DNA from: Variovorax sp037204085
GTDB taxonomy: Bacteria > Pseudomonadota > Gammaproteobacteria > Burkholderiales > Burkholderiaceae_C
Direction of reading: 5' to 3'
Assembly (NCBI RefSeq): GCF_037204085.1
Contig: NZ_JBBCBW010000002.1
Span: 372,001-436,000, forward strand
DNA: 64,000 nucleotides
In this document: positions 24,201 through 32,162 of the stretch, in pieces
Layout of the letters: every line of letters starts with the position of its first letter
Position numbering within the stretch: position 1 is the first letter of the stretch
Notes under the pieces: generated by a model
Databases searched by the model: none
What the model was told of the DNA's origin: nothing
What the model saw: only the letters and a program-made list of their open reading frames with translations
Program-made: the position numbers and the translations under genes

Positions 24201-24764
24201 CTACTCTTCGGCGATCCAGAGACCGGGATAGTCGCGCACGAAGCAATCGGAGGTGACGCTCAGCGTTGCCGCGTAGTCGAAGCGCTTCGCGTCGTAGGCG
24301 TATTCATCGCTGGCGGTGCGTTCGTAGCGCTGCATCAGCTCGCTCAGCACGCCGCCGCCATCCAGGTCGACCCATGCCGCCGGCGCATCGGCGCCCTCGC
24401 CTTTCGCAAGATTGAGCCGGCGCAGCTGCAGCAGGTTGGTGGCGGGCGTGAAGCCCAGGTCCAGGTCCACGCAATGCGAGAGGTCCGGCACCGCCTCGTC
24501 GTTGAGCTTCCAGTGCCCGCGCGCATCGCGGGCAATCGACAGGTCGATGGCGTCGGCGCCGAGCCAGCCGCGCACGGTGCCCCATTGCGTGTGCCAGTGC
24601 AGGTCGCAGCGCACGCGGTAGTGCAGTTGCGCGATGCGGCGGTCTTCAAGACGGAATACGGCGGCGCCGTCGAGCTGCCATGCGGTGGCATTGCGTTCGA
24701 GGCGGCAGGCGTCATGGCCCGGTGCATCGAGCCTGCGCCACAGAATGGAAGCGACGGTTTGCAT
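24201..24764 (-). CDS. Putative glycolipid-binding family protein
   Basis: The 187-residue protein resembles the bacterial putative glycolipid-binding family (PF06475): WRRLDAPGHDACRLERNATA at the N-terminus, then QWGTVRGWLGADAIDLSIAR, and YPGLWIAEE at the end. The start is the ATG at 24764, the first that fits the family; the frame also opens at 24800. The family role is unclear. It is convergent with the MFS gene and divergent from the YiiX-like gene (58 nt). Confidence 0.8.
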   Translation of the reverse strand: MQTVASILWRRLDAPGHDACRLERNATAWQLDGAAVFRLEDRRIAQLHYRVRCDLHWHTQWGTVRGWLGADAIDLSIARDARGHWKLNDEAVPDLSHCVDLDLGFTPATNLLQLRRLNLAKGEGADAPAAWVDLDGGGVLSELMQRYERTASDEYAYDAKRFDYAATLSVTSDCFVRDYPGLWIAEE

Positions 24765-24822
24765 GCCGCGGATGATGGCGCGTGCGGGCGCAACAGGCAA
24801 GCCTTGTCACAATGCCCCGCAC

Positions 24823-25452
24823 ATGAACAAGAAGAAGACCCGACTCCCCGCGGCGGCCCTGTTGCTGCTGCCCGCCCTGCTCTGCCTGACTGCCGCGCCG
24901 GCCGATGCCGCGCTGAAAGACGGCGACATCGTCTTTCACACCTCGCGCTCCGCCCAGAGCCTGGCCGTGCAGCGCGCCACCGGCTCGCGCTACAGCCACA
25001 TGGGCATCGTGCTGCTGCGCGGCGGCAAACCCTATGTGTTCGAAGCGGTGTCCACCGTGCGCTACACGCCGCTCGCGCAGTGGACGGCACGCGGCGATGG
25101 CGGACACTACGTGGCGAAGCGGCTGCGCAATGCCGGTGCATTGCTGACGCCCGGCGCGGTGGCCCGCCTGCATGCGGGCTCCGCCGACTACGAAGGCCGC
25201 CCCTACGACCTGACCTTCGAATGGTCGGACCAGCGCATCTACTGCTCCGAACTCGTGTGGAAGCTCTACCAGCGCGCGCTGGGCGTGCGCATCGGCGAGC
25301 TGCAGAAGATCCGCAGCTTCAACCTGGGCGACCCCGCGGTGCGCGCCAAGATGCGCGAGCGCTACGGCGACAAGGTGCCGATGGACGAGCCGGTGATCTC
25401 TCCGGTGGCGATGTTCGAATCGCCGCTGCTGGTGACGGTGGAGACGCGCTGA
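24823..25452 (+). CDS. YiiX-like permuted papain-family amidase, secreted
   Basis: The 209-residue protein carries a signal peptide (LPAAALLLLPALLCLTAAPADA). The mature part has the permuted NlpC/P60 layout of YiiX/YebB: GDIVFHTSRSAQSLAVQRAT, then YSHMGIVLLRGG with the catalytic His, and later RIYCSELVWKLY with the catalytic Cys. It probably hydrolyses amides or lipid-linked substrates in the periplasm. It starts 58 nt from the divergent glycolipid-binding gene. Confidence 0.9.
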   Translation: MNKKKTRLPAAALLLLPALLCLTAAPADAALKDGDIVFHTSRSAQSLAVQRATGSRYSHMGIVLLRGGKPYVFEAVSTVRYTPLAQWTARGDGGHYVAKRLRNAGALLTPGAVARLHAGSADYEGRPYDLTFEWSDQRIYCSELVWKLYQRALGVRIGELQKIRSFNLGDPAVRAKMRERYGDKVPMDEPVISPVAMFESPLLVTVETR

Positions 25453-25539
25453 GCGCCGGGCGGCCTCGCCCAAGGCGCCGTTCGCATCGATTCATGGCGA
25501 GCTAACATCGTACGCCCGACCATTCAGAGGAGCGCGCAA

Positions 25540-26163
25540 TTGGAACCCTGGTTCGCCCATGCCAAGCCGATCGACTCGCTGGAGCCCGAGATCGCCTTTC
25601 ATCTGCAGGACGAGTTCAGTCCCGTGTCGGGCGGCCCGGCCGAACCGCTCGCCTTGCCCGGGTTTGCGCGCGCCGAGCGTTTGCTGGCGCGCACCTCCGA
25701 GGTGGTGGGGCATGAGTCGGAGCTTGCCGCGTACTACGCGCAGGTGGTTGCGGCGGCCCGGCGCCACGCGCTCAAACCCGACCAGGTACGGCACTACTTC
25801 TGGATGGATCTGCGGCTGGACAACGAGGAAGCCGGCGTTGAGCTGTCGTTCCCCTGGTATGACACCTTTGCCACGATGGACCATTTTCTTGCCGCAATAG
25901 CCGGCAACGACCAAGGCATGATCTACGACGACCAGGACCAGGGCTGGGCCGTGGAAGTCTGGGCCCGCAATGGCACGCTCTACATCCGCGAAAGCGATCC
26001 CGAGGCTGACGATGACCCCGGCCTGGCCGTGACGCTGCCCAGGGCGGGCCTGCAGGCCCGCATCGCACCGCTGCGGGAGCGCACCGTGAAGATCGTGGCC
26101 CAGCTTGCAAAGGAGTTTGGCGCCGACGTGTGGACCACCGGCGAGTTGCCTTCGTTTCCTTAG
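25540..26163 (+). CDS. Hypothetical acidic protein (possible immunity-type protein)
   Basis: The 207-residue protein starts with a TTG at 25540 preceded by GAGG at a good distance. Codon use (G/C at third positions) indicates that this strand is coding. It is acidic and soluble, with no signal or membrane helix. Its end is convergent with the RNase A-like toxin gene, 16 nt away. Immunity proteins are often small acidic cytosolic proteins, so a protective role is possible, but no family is recognised and the orientation is unusual for a toxin-immunity pair. Confidence 0.7.
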   Translation: MEPWFAHAKPIDSLEPEIAFHLQDEFSPVSGGPAEPLALPGFARAERLLARTSEVVGHESELAAYYAQVVAAARRHALKPDQVRHYFWMDLRLDNEEAGVELSFPWYDTFATMDHFLAAIAGNDQGMIYDDQDQGWAVEVWARNGTLYIRESDPEADDDPGLAVTLPRAGLQARIAPLRERTVKIVAQLAKEFGADVWTTGELPSFP

Positions 26164-26179
26164 CGCAGGGCCTCGGAGC

Positions 26180-27019
26180 TCAGATCGGATACGCCGTCAA
26201 AATGTAGAACGGCTTGCCGTTGTAGCTTTCCATCTTCAGGATGATCCGCACGCCGGAGAGGTCATTGACGGCCGTGCTGCCAAACTGCACGCCGCGCCCC
26301 ACCACGTAGCCCAGCACGTGCTCCAGCTCCGGCGATTTGCTGCCCGCTGCCGCACTGCGTGACCAGGCTTGCACCGCGGCTGCATTGGCGCGCAGGGTTT
26401 CGGTGATTGCGCGTTCCGCCGTGGCCAGGTCGGCAAAGGTAGATACCGCCTTCGGGCCCGGCCGGGTGGCGGTTCGCACCCTGGCCAGCAGTTGCGCGTC
26501 GGTCTGGCCGACGTGCCGCGCCATGGTGTGGCCGCCAAGCCTCGAGCCGGCAGCCGCTTCATGCTCGGCCAGGCGAATGCGGCCGCCGCGCGTCACGGCA
26601 ATGATGCGGGCGGCTCCGAGCCCCGCGGCCACCACCAGCGGCACCGCCACGTCAACCGCAAGCCCGATACCGTCAGCCGTTTCACGCGAGGCGCCCAGGG
26701 CCTCCGCCGCCGAGCTGGCGGTCACTGCGGTGGCGGTGCGCTGCGGGGTGCCTGTCCAGACCTGGCGGCCCGAGGTGGCCAGCGTGTCGAAGCCATGCAC
26801 GCCCAGCACCACGCAGCCGGCCTTGGTCACCATCGTGGGCTCGGGCGCGAGGCACAGCACGCCGGCACCCACCAGTTCCACAACGCCGCCCACCAGCCCG
26901 ACCGTACCCCAGAGCCGGTTGCTCAGGCTCGCGGATTCGGGCACGTCCTGTCCGCCCAGAACGCCGGCCATCTGCACCGGCGTCAGCGCAATGGTCATGC
27001 CTTCGACTTCGTCACTCAT
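26180..27019 (-). CDS. Free-standing RNase A-like (CdiA-CT type) toxin with hydrophobic N-terminal half
   Basis: The 279-residue protein begins at the ATG at 27019 with AGGAAAGGGATC upstream. The C-terminal 110 residues look like the bacterial CdiA-CT RNase A domain: GGHTMARHVGQTDAQLLARV, then STFADLATAERAITETLRAN, and a final FYILTAYPI, with the conserved His and Tyr. The N-terminal part has hydrophobic segments (TVGLVGGVVELVGAGVL and VDVAVPLVVAAGLGAARII), as in effectors that cross a membrane. No Rhs, CdiA or PAAR part is present. It would degrade RNA in a target cell. The function is predicted from motifs only. Confidence 0.75.
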   Translation of the reverse strand: MSDEVEGMTIALTPVQMAGVLGGQDVPESASLSNRLWGTVGLVGGVVELVGAGVLCLAPEPTMVTKAGCVVLGVHGFDTLATSGRQVWTGTPQRTATAVTASSAAEALGASRETADGIGLAVDVAVPLVVAAGLGAARIIAVTRGGRIRLAEHEAAAGSRLGGHTMARHVGQTDAQLLARVRTATRPGPKAVSTFADLATAERAITETLRANAAAVQAWSRSAAAGSKSPELEHVLGYVVGRGVQFGSTAVNDLSGVRIILKMESYNGKPFYILTAYPI

Positions 27020-27139
27020 GCCAGATCCCTTTCCTTGCCATGCTTTTCGATGCCATCGGGCGGCCGAAACCGCGGTCCGCCGCATTCTGGCATGCACCCG
27101 CCGCAGGCAGACACGGCCCCGCCGCGAGACAATCGGCCT

Positions 27140-28384
27140 GTGAGTTCCCAGCCTTTGCCAAAGCCGCCGATACGCCGCATCGCCCACCTCGACATGGACG
27201 CCTTCTTCGCGTCCGTCGAGCTGCTTCGCTATCCGCAGCTCAAGGGCTTGCCGGTGGTGATTGGCGGCGGGCGGCGCAGCGTGGACGAAGCGATTCGCCA
27301 CGTGCCCGAGGGCGGCACGCTGGCCGACATTCCCATCGACGCCTTTCCGCGCCTGAAAGACTACGTGGGCCGCGGCGTGATCACCACCGCCACCTACCCC
27401 GCGCGGCAGTTCGGCGTGGGCTCGGCCATGGGGCTCATGAAGGCAGCCAAGCTGTGCCCGCAGGCAATCATCCTGCCGGTGGACTTCGAAGAAATCCGCA
27501 AATACTCGCGCACCTTCAAGCAGATCATCAGGGAGGTTGCGCCGCTGATGGAAGACCGGGGCGTGGACGAGGTGTACATCGACTTCACCGAGGTGCCCGG
27601 CGGCCAGCGCGACGGCGGGCGCTCGCTCGCGCGGCTGATCCAGAAAGCGATTCTCGACGCGACCGGCCTCACCTGCTCCATTGGCGTGGCGCCCAACAAG
27701 CTCATTGCCAAGATGGCGAGCGAGTTCAACAAGCCCAACGGCATCTCGGTGGTCTACGAGGACGACTTGCAGACCCTCATCTGGCCGCTGCCTTGTCGCA
27801 AGGTGAACGGCATCGGACCCAAGGCCGACGAAAAGCTCAAGCGCTTCGGCATCGAGACCGTGGGCCAGCTCGCGGCGCGCGACAGGGATTGGCTCATCCA
27901 GAATTTCGGCAAGTCCACCGGCGCCTGGATGCACGAAGTGGCCTGGGGGCGCGACGACCGGCCGGTGGTGACCGAAAGCGAGCCTGTGTCGATGAGCCGC
28001 GAAACCACGTTCGACCGCGACCTGCATGCGGTGCGCGACCGCGCAGAGCTGGGCGCCATCTTCACCCACCTGTGCGAGAAGCTGGCCGAAGACCTGCAGC
28101 GCAAGGGCTACGTGGGCAAGACCATCGGCATCAAGCTGCGCTATGACGACTTCAAGATTGCCACGCGCGACCAGACCATCGACCGCTACACCGCCGACGG
28201 CAAGACCATCCGCCAGATTGGCGGGCTGTGCCTGAAGCGCGTGCCGCTCGAGCGGCCGCTGCGCCTGTTGGGCGTGCGTGTGGGTGCGCTTGCGAAGGCC
28301 GGCAGCCCCGAGGCGATGTCACCCGCAGGCGCGGGTGCCCCGCGTGCGCCAGCGGACGCGGCGACCACCGCATCGCTCTTCTAG
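27140..28384 (+). CDS. dinB: DNA polymerase IV (Y family)
   Basis: The 414-residue translesion polymerase has IAHLDMDAFFASVELLRYPQ (catalytic Asp), PVVIGGGRRSVDEA, and a palm motif VDEVYIDFTEV. GVAPNKLIAKMASEFNKPNG and VNGIGPKADEKLKRFGIETV (HhH thumb) follow. The start is a GTG at 27140; no in-frame ATG is close, although the frame is open further upstream through DNA antisense to the toxin gene. It is divergent from the toxin gene and 12 nt upstream of a DUF2459 gene. The C-terminal end lacks an obvious beta-clamp motif such as QxxLF, but ends in SLF. Confidence 0.93.
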   Translation: MSSQPLPKPPIRRIAHLDMDAFFASVELLRYPQLKGLPVVIGGGRRSVDEAIRHVPEGGTLADIPIDAFPRLKDYVGRGVITTATYPARQFGVGSAMGLMKAAKLCPQAIILPVDFEEIRKYSRTFKQIIREVAPLMEDRGVDEVYIDFTEVPGGQRDGGRSLARLIQKAILDATGLTCSIGVAPNKLIAKMASEFNKPNGISVVYEDDLQTLIWPLPCRKVNGIGPKADEKLKRFGIETVGQLAARDRDWLIQNFGKSTGAWMHEVAWGRDDRPVVTESEPVSMSRETTFDRDLHAVRDRAELGAIFTHLCEKLAEDLQRKGYVGKTIGIKLRYDDFKIATRDQTIDRYTADGKTIRQIGGLCLKRVPLERPLRLLGVRVGALAKAGSPEAMSPAGAGAPRAPADAATTASLF

Positions 28385-28396
28385 GTTCCAGGCTCG

Positions 28397-29089
28397 ATGC
28401 CGAACCGCTGGCCCCGGCGCATTGCCATTGCACTGCTGGCGCTGCCGCTGCTGGCCGGGCTTTATGTGGGCACGGCCTGCGCGCTGATGTTCTGGCCAGC
28501 CAACGCAACGCCCCGGGACGCCACCACCGCAAACACGCCCGGAATGCAGGCCTGGGTCTTGAGTAACGGCGTGCACACCGACCTGGTGTTTCCAATCCGC
28601 TCGGCAACCATCGACTGGCGGCAGCTCTTCCCGCTCGCGCATTTCAAAGCCGTGCCGCCCGACGCGGAGTTCATCGCCATCGGATGGGGCGATCGCGAGT
28701 TCTACCTGAACACGCCGACGTGGGGCGACCTGACCGTGTCGCGCGCATTCGGCGCCATGCTCGGCGGCAACCGCGCCCTGCTGCATGTCACCTACCTGCG
28801 ACGCGCGCAGCTGCGGCACAACGCCTTCCACCTGCCGCTTTCCGAAGCGCAGTACGCACAGCTCGCGGGCTACGTGCGTGCCGCCCTGCCGGCAGGCCGC
28901 GCAACGCCGATTGCCGGCGCCCACTACGGCAACGACGATGCCTTCTACGAAGCCAAAGGCGGCTACCACCTCTTCGAGACCTGCAACACCTGGACCGGGC
29001 GGGGCCTGCGGCAAGCGGGCGTCAAGGTGAGCCGTTGGACACCCTTCGATTTCAATGTGACGTGGCACCTGGAGTCGGCGCGGCCCTGA
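28397..29089 (+). CDS. TIGR02117/DUF2459 family protein
   Basis: The 230-residue protein has an N-terminal membrane helix (IALLALPLLAGLYVGTACAL). The rest matches the DUF2459 family: SNGVHTDLVFPIRSATIDWR, EFIAIGWGDREFYLNTPTWG, and HLFETCNTWTGRGLRQAGVK, with a conserved Cys and His. It is probably anchored in the inner membrane facing the periplasm. The Cys/His pattern could be papain-like, but no activity is known. It follows dinB by 12 nt. Confidence 0.88.
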   Translation: MPNRWPRRIAIALLALPLLAGLYVGTACALMFWPANATPRDATTANTPGMQAWVLSNGVHTDLVFPIRSATIDWRQLFPLAHFKAVPPDAEFIAIGWGDREFYLNTPTWGDLTVSRAFGAMLGGNRALLHVTYLRRAQLRHNAFHLPLSEAQYAQLAGYVRAALPAGRATPIAGAHYGNDDAFYEAKGGYHLFETCNTWTGRGLRQAGVKVSRWTPFDFNVTWHLESARP

Positions 29090-29195
29090 CGCACAGGAAC
29101 AAAGCGCCTCCATCGCACCAGCGACGAATGCGGCGTCCTACAGGCGGCGATTGCCGGTGCTGGCACAAGCGCTGGGTACTCACCATGCAAACCAC

Positions 29196-30476
29196 ATGCC
29201 GGCAAGCTCCACATCGCCTCCACAGCCCTCACCGCCTTCCAAGCCAACGCCGATCGCCAACGGCCTGGTCTATGTGAACCCCGACATGCCGGGCATCCGG
29301 CGCCTGAAGCACGGGGACCACTTTCGCTACCGCGATGCAAAGGGGCAATGGGTGCGCAACCCGGACGAGCTCTCGCGCATCCGCATGCTGGCGATTCCGC
29401 CGGCCTATACGCAGGTGTGGATCTGCCCCCTTCCCAACGGTCATCTGCAGGCCACCGGCATCGACGCGCGGGGCCGCAAGCAGTACCGCTATCACGCCGA
29501 CTGGCGGCTCTTCAAGGACGAAACCAAGTTCGAGCGGCTCGAAGCCTTCGGGCTTGCGTTGCCGCGCATCCGCGCACGCGTGGTGCGCGACCTGCAAGAG
29601 GGTGGCAAGGCGGCCGCGCCGGGGCGCCAGCAGGTGCTGGCGGCGCTGGTGCGCCTGCTCGACACCACGCTGCTGCGCGTGGGCAATGAAGAGTACGCGA
29701 GCAGCAACGGCTCCTACGGCCTCACCACGCTGCGCAACCGGCACGCCGCCGTGGAGGGCGCGGCGCTGCGGCTGCGCTTCCGCGGCAAGAGCGGCGTCAT
29801 GCACGAAGCCCTGCTCGACGATCCGCGCGTGGCGAAGGTGGTGCGCCAATGCCAGCAGCTGCCCGGCCAGGCTCTCTTTCAGTACCAGGACGAGGACGGC
29901 GAGCTGCGCAGCGTGTCGTCCACCGACGTGAACGACTACCTGGCCGAAGCCTCTCCGGGCGAGCGCTTTACCGCCAAGGACTTTCGGACCTGGCACGGCA
30001 CCGTGCAGGCGCTGGAGCTCACGCGGCTGGCCTGCGAACCGGGCCGCGCCGCCGCCGACGGCAGCCGCTACAGCGCCAAGGAGATCCTGACGGCCGTGGC
30101 CAAGCAGTTGGGCAACACGCCCGCGGTGTGCAAGAAAGCCTACGTGCACCCCGCGGTGCTGGCGCTTGGCAGCGCGCTTGCGGGCGACGGCGAAGACGAA
30201 TCCGCAGAAGTGCTGCGAAAGATGTCGGCCCGCACCGCGGCCCGGCGCACGCGCGGGCTCCACGCCGCGGAGGAACGGCTGCTCGCCTTTTTGCGGGCGC
30301 ACCGGCAGCGGCTGGCGCGCGAACTGCGCGAGGCATCCACGGCACGCAAGACGAACGGCAAACGCAGTTCAACAGTTGCACCCCGGCCTACCCGGCGCCC
30401 CGCGCCGCGGCAAAGGCCTGCTCAGCCTGCGGCGAGCGAGAAGCGAACGCTGTCGCGTTCCAGCGCCACGGTGTAG
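29196..30476 (+). CDS. DNA topoisomerase type IB (poxvirus-like)
   Basis: The 426-residue enzyme relaxes supercoils by a 3'-phosphotyrosyl link. An N-terminal region has NGLVYVNPDMPGIRRLKHGD and AIPPAYTQVWICPLPNGHLQ. The catalytic part has LLRVGNEEYASSNGSYGLTT, KDFRTWHGT (Arg/His), and KKAYVHPAVL with the active-site Tyr. The basic C-terminal tail is rich in Arg, Ala and Pro. I used the ATG at 29196; an upstream ATG at 29151 is also possible. The last 55 nt overlap the convergent histidine-kinase-like gene. Confidence 0.9.
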   Translation: MPASSTSPPQPSPPSKPTPIANGLVYVNPDMPGIRRLKHGDHFRYRDAKGQWVRNPDELSRIRMLAIPPAYTQVWICPLPNGHLQATGIDARGRKQYRYHADWRLFKDETKFERLEAFGLALPRIRARVVRDLQEGGKAAAPGRQQVLAALVRLLDTTLLRVGNEEYASSNGSYGLTTLRNRHAAVEGAALRLRFRGKSGVMHEALLDDPRVAKVVRQCQQLPGQALFQYQDEDGELRSVSSTDVNDYLAEASPGERFTAKDFRTWHGTVQALELTRLACEPGRAAADGSRYSAKEILTAVAKQLGNTPAVCKKAYVHPAVLALGSALAGDGEDESAEVLRKMSARTAARRTRGLHAAEERLLAFLRAHRQRLARELREASTARKTNGKRSSTVAPRPTRRPAPRQRPAQPAASEKRTLSRSSATV

Positions 30477-31099
30477 CCCAGGTCTTCGGCCAGGCTTTGC
30501 AGCGCAATGGCGTCGATGGCCAGTGCGCGCGGCGCACGATGCGCGCCGAGCACCGGGCTCACGCCACCGGATTCGCGCGGCAAGGCGTTCAGGCGAAGCG
30601 CGTCAGCCCTGTCGGCATCGATGCGTATGGCACCGGCCTCGGGCACGCTGTCGTGCAGATAGCCGAGCCCTCCAAGAAGCAGGTAGCGCAACGCGGCTCC
30701 CTGCGGCCGGCGGGGCTCACCCTCGAGCGGGTCGAGCGCGGCGTCGACGTCCAGCGTCACACCGTGCATGTCGAAGGCTGCGCGCATCAGGCCCACGCAC
30801 TGCGCCACCAGCGCGCTGCGCGTGATGCCGTCATCCGCCGTGGCCAGTTCCCAGTCGCGCAGCGAGCGGATGCCTTCGACGAGCTCTGACACCTGGTTGT
30901 CGATGAGCGCCACGCGTTCTTCGCAGGCTGAGGGGTCGATGGGCGTGGTGCCGACCTGGCGCTTGAGCATGAGCAATGCCATGCGAATGACCGAGACCGG
31001 CGCCGCCATGTCGTGCCGCAATGCCGGCAAGGCGCGAGTGAGCAATTCATGGCGGACGCCGGCGGCGATCCAGCTGCGGGCTCCTGGCGAGGCCTTCAT
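30422..31099 (-). CDS. Histidine-kinase-like protein with degenerate ATPase part
   Basis: This 225-residue protein has an apparent DHp helix with a histidine (LRHDMAAPVSVIRMALLMLK) at about residues 27-47, like a HisKA or ChpT-type dimerisation domain. The following C-terminal part resembles a HATPase in pattern (ALRYLLLGGLGYLHDS) but lacks clear N- and G-boxes. It could be a phosphotransfer protein or a pseudo-kinase. There is no nearby response regulator. It overlaps the topoisomerase gene by 55 nt. No membrane helix is seen. Confidence 0.65.
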   Translation of the reverse strand: MKASPGARSWIAAGVRHELLTRALPALRHDMAAPVSVIRMALLMLKRQVGTTPIDPSACEERVALIDNQVSELVEGIRSLRDWELATADDGITRSALVAQCVGLMRAAFDMHGVTLDVDAALDPLEGEPRRPQGAALRYLLLGGLGYLHDSVPEAGAIRIDADRADALRLNALPRESGGVSPVLGAHRAPRALAIDAIALQSLAEDLGYTVALERDSVRFSLAAG

Positions 31100-31234
31100 T
31101 GCACGGCGGCGCCCGAAGGCTTCGCCTCGTTTTGTGGACAGGCCGGCAGACGGCTGCGGCCTGCAGGTCGGGGGACGGCAATGGGCACGTTCACTTTGCG
31201 CTTCCTGAGCGAAGGAAAGTCAACAAGTATCGGC

Positions 31235-31252
31235 CCCGCCTTCTTCGGCGGG
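31235..31252. other. GC-rich hairpin in a gene-free gap
   Basis: CCCGCC, loop TTCTTC, GGCGGG form a perfect 6-bp stem in the gap between two minus-strand genes. No T-run follows on either strand, so it is not a standard terminator. A neighbouring GTAGG...CCTAC pair (about 31254-31269) adds more structure. The function is unknown. Confidence 0.35.
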
Positions 31253-31335
31253 TGTAGGAGCGTGCCTACGCTTTGGCCCTCGGGAAGAACGGGTTTTCGG
31301 GGCGGGGAACGCCGCAGAACAGGCGGGACGCAAAG

Positions 31336-31515
31336 CTACGGTTTTCCGAGGTAGACCCGCACGTCCTTCACCTCGACGCCCGCGGCCGCGACGGCCGAGC
31401 GCAGTTGCGCCTCGGTCACGCCCAGGGTCTGGGTCCAGTAGCGCACCTCGTGCGGCTCGTTGACGTTGATGCGGCTCCGGTCTTGCGGGCCGCGCTTGCT
31501 GAGATCGTCTGCCAT
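31336..31515 (-). CDS. DUF3606 small protein
   Basis: The 59-residue protein matches DUF3606: DLSKRGPQDRSRINVNEPHE, then VRYWTQTLGVTEAQLRSAVA and AAGVEVKDVRVYL. These small proteins occur in many Burkholderiales and are often stress-related, but no role is established. The ATG at 31515 fits the family start. It is upstream of the kinase-like gene on the same strand, separated by 236 nt. Confidence 0.9.
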   Translation of the reverse strand: MADDLSKRGPQDRSRINVNEPHEVRYWTQTLGVTEAQLRSAVAAAGVEVKDVRVYLGKP

Positions 31516-31724
31516 GGTGGTCGAATGCTCCTTGATCGGTGCAGACAAGATGCCCCCTTTTCCTGCGCGGCACTGGAGGACGGCGGCGCGGGTCGATGCA
31601 GGAAAAGTCCGAGCAGCAGCGCAGTGCCACACGGCGCCGTGGGCGTTGGAGATGTCCGGAAGCGGCGCGCCCGGCGATGGCCTCGCGCCTATCTTCAGTG
31701 CTCGATCACTTCCCCAAAAGCCGC

Positions 31725-32141
31725 ATGACACCCGAACAGAACAAGCGCACCGTTTCCGATGCATGGAAGGCCTTCGCAAGCCACGATGCGGCACGCATTG
31801 CCGCCTGGTTCACGGAAGACGCCGAGTGGCTCGCGCCGCAGCGCAACGCCACTGCGCTGGCGCTTGGCATTCCCGACCACATGATCGGACAGAAGGCCAT
31901 CGTGCACTTTCTGGCGGAGATATTCCCGAAGCTTTTCGTCTCCGATGTCACCGTCGATTTCCGCAGCAGGTACTGCGAAGGCGACACCGTGATCGTCGAG
32001 CTGCGCATACAGGCCCTGCTTGCGAACGGCAGAAAATACGACAACGACTACTGCTTCATCTTCGAGCTCAGAGATGGACGCATCGCCCGCATGCGCGAGT
32101 ACATGGATACGCAGAAAGGCCATGCCTGCATCTTTGGCTGA
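31725..32141 (+). CDS. SnoaL/NTF2-like protein
   Basis: The 138-residue protein is a SnoaL-like (ketosteroid isomerase-type) fold: MTPEQNKRTVSDAWKAFASH, then FTEDAEWLAPQRNATALALG, and FELRDGRIARMREYMDTQKG near the end. It may be a small hydrolase or isomerase. The ATG at 31725 is the first family-like start; the frame also opens at 31539. It is convergent with the CoA ligase gene. Substrate unknown. Confidence 0.88.
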   Translation: MTPEQNKRTVSDAWKAFASHDAARIAAWFTEDAEWLAPQRNATALALGIPDHMIGQKAIVHFLAEIFPKLFVSDVTVDFRSRYCEGDTVIVELRIQALLANGRKYDNDYCFIFELRDGRIARMREYMDTQKGHACIFG

Positions 32142-32162
32142 TGCATGCAGCGCGCAGGGCCG

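Noticed and set aside
25492..25914. Minus-strand 140-codon frame downstream of the toxin gene as an immunity gene
   Set aside because: Third-position base use supports the plus-strand gene at 25540-26163 instead, and this frame has shadow-like composition.
27020..28069. Minus-strand extension of the toxin frame to 629 codons
   Set aside because: It is antisense to dinB and has shadow-like composition. The ATG at 27019 has a good ribosome site.
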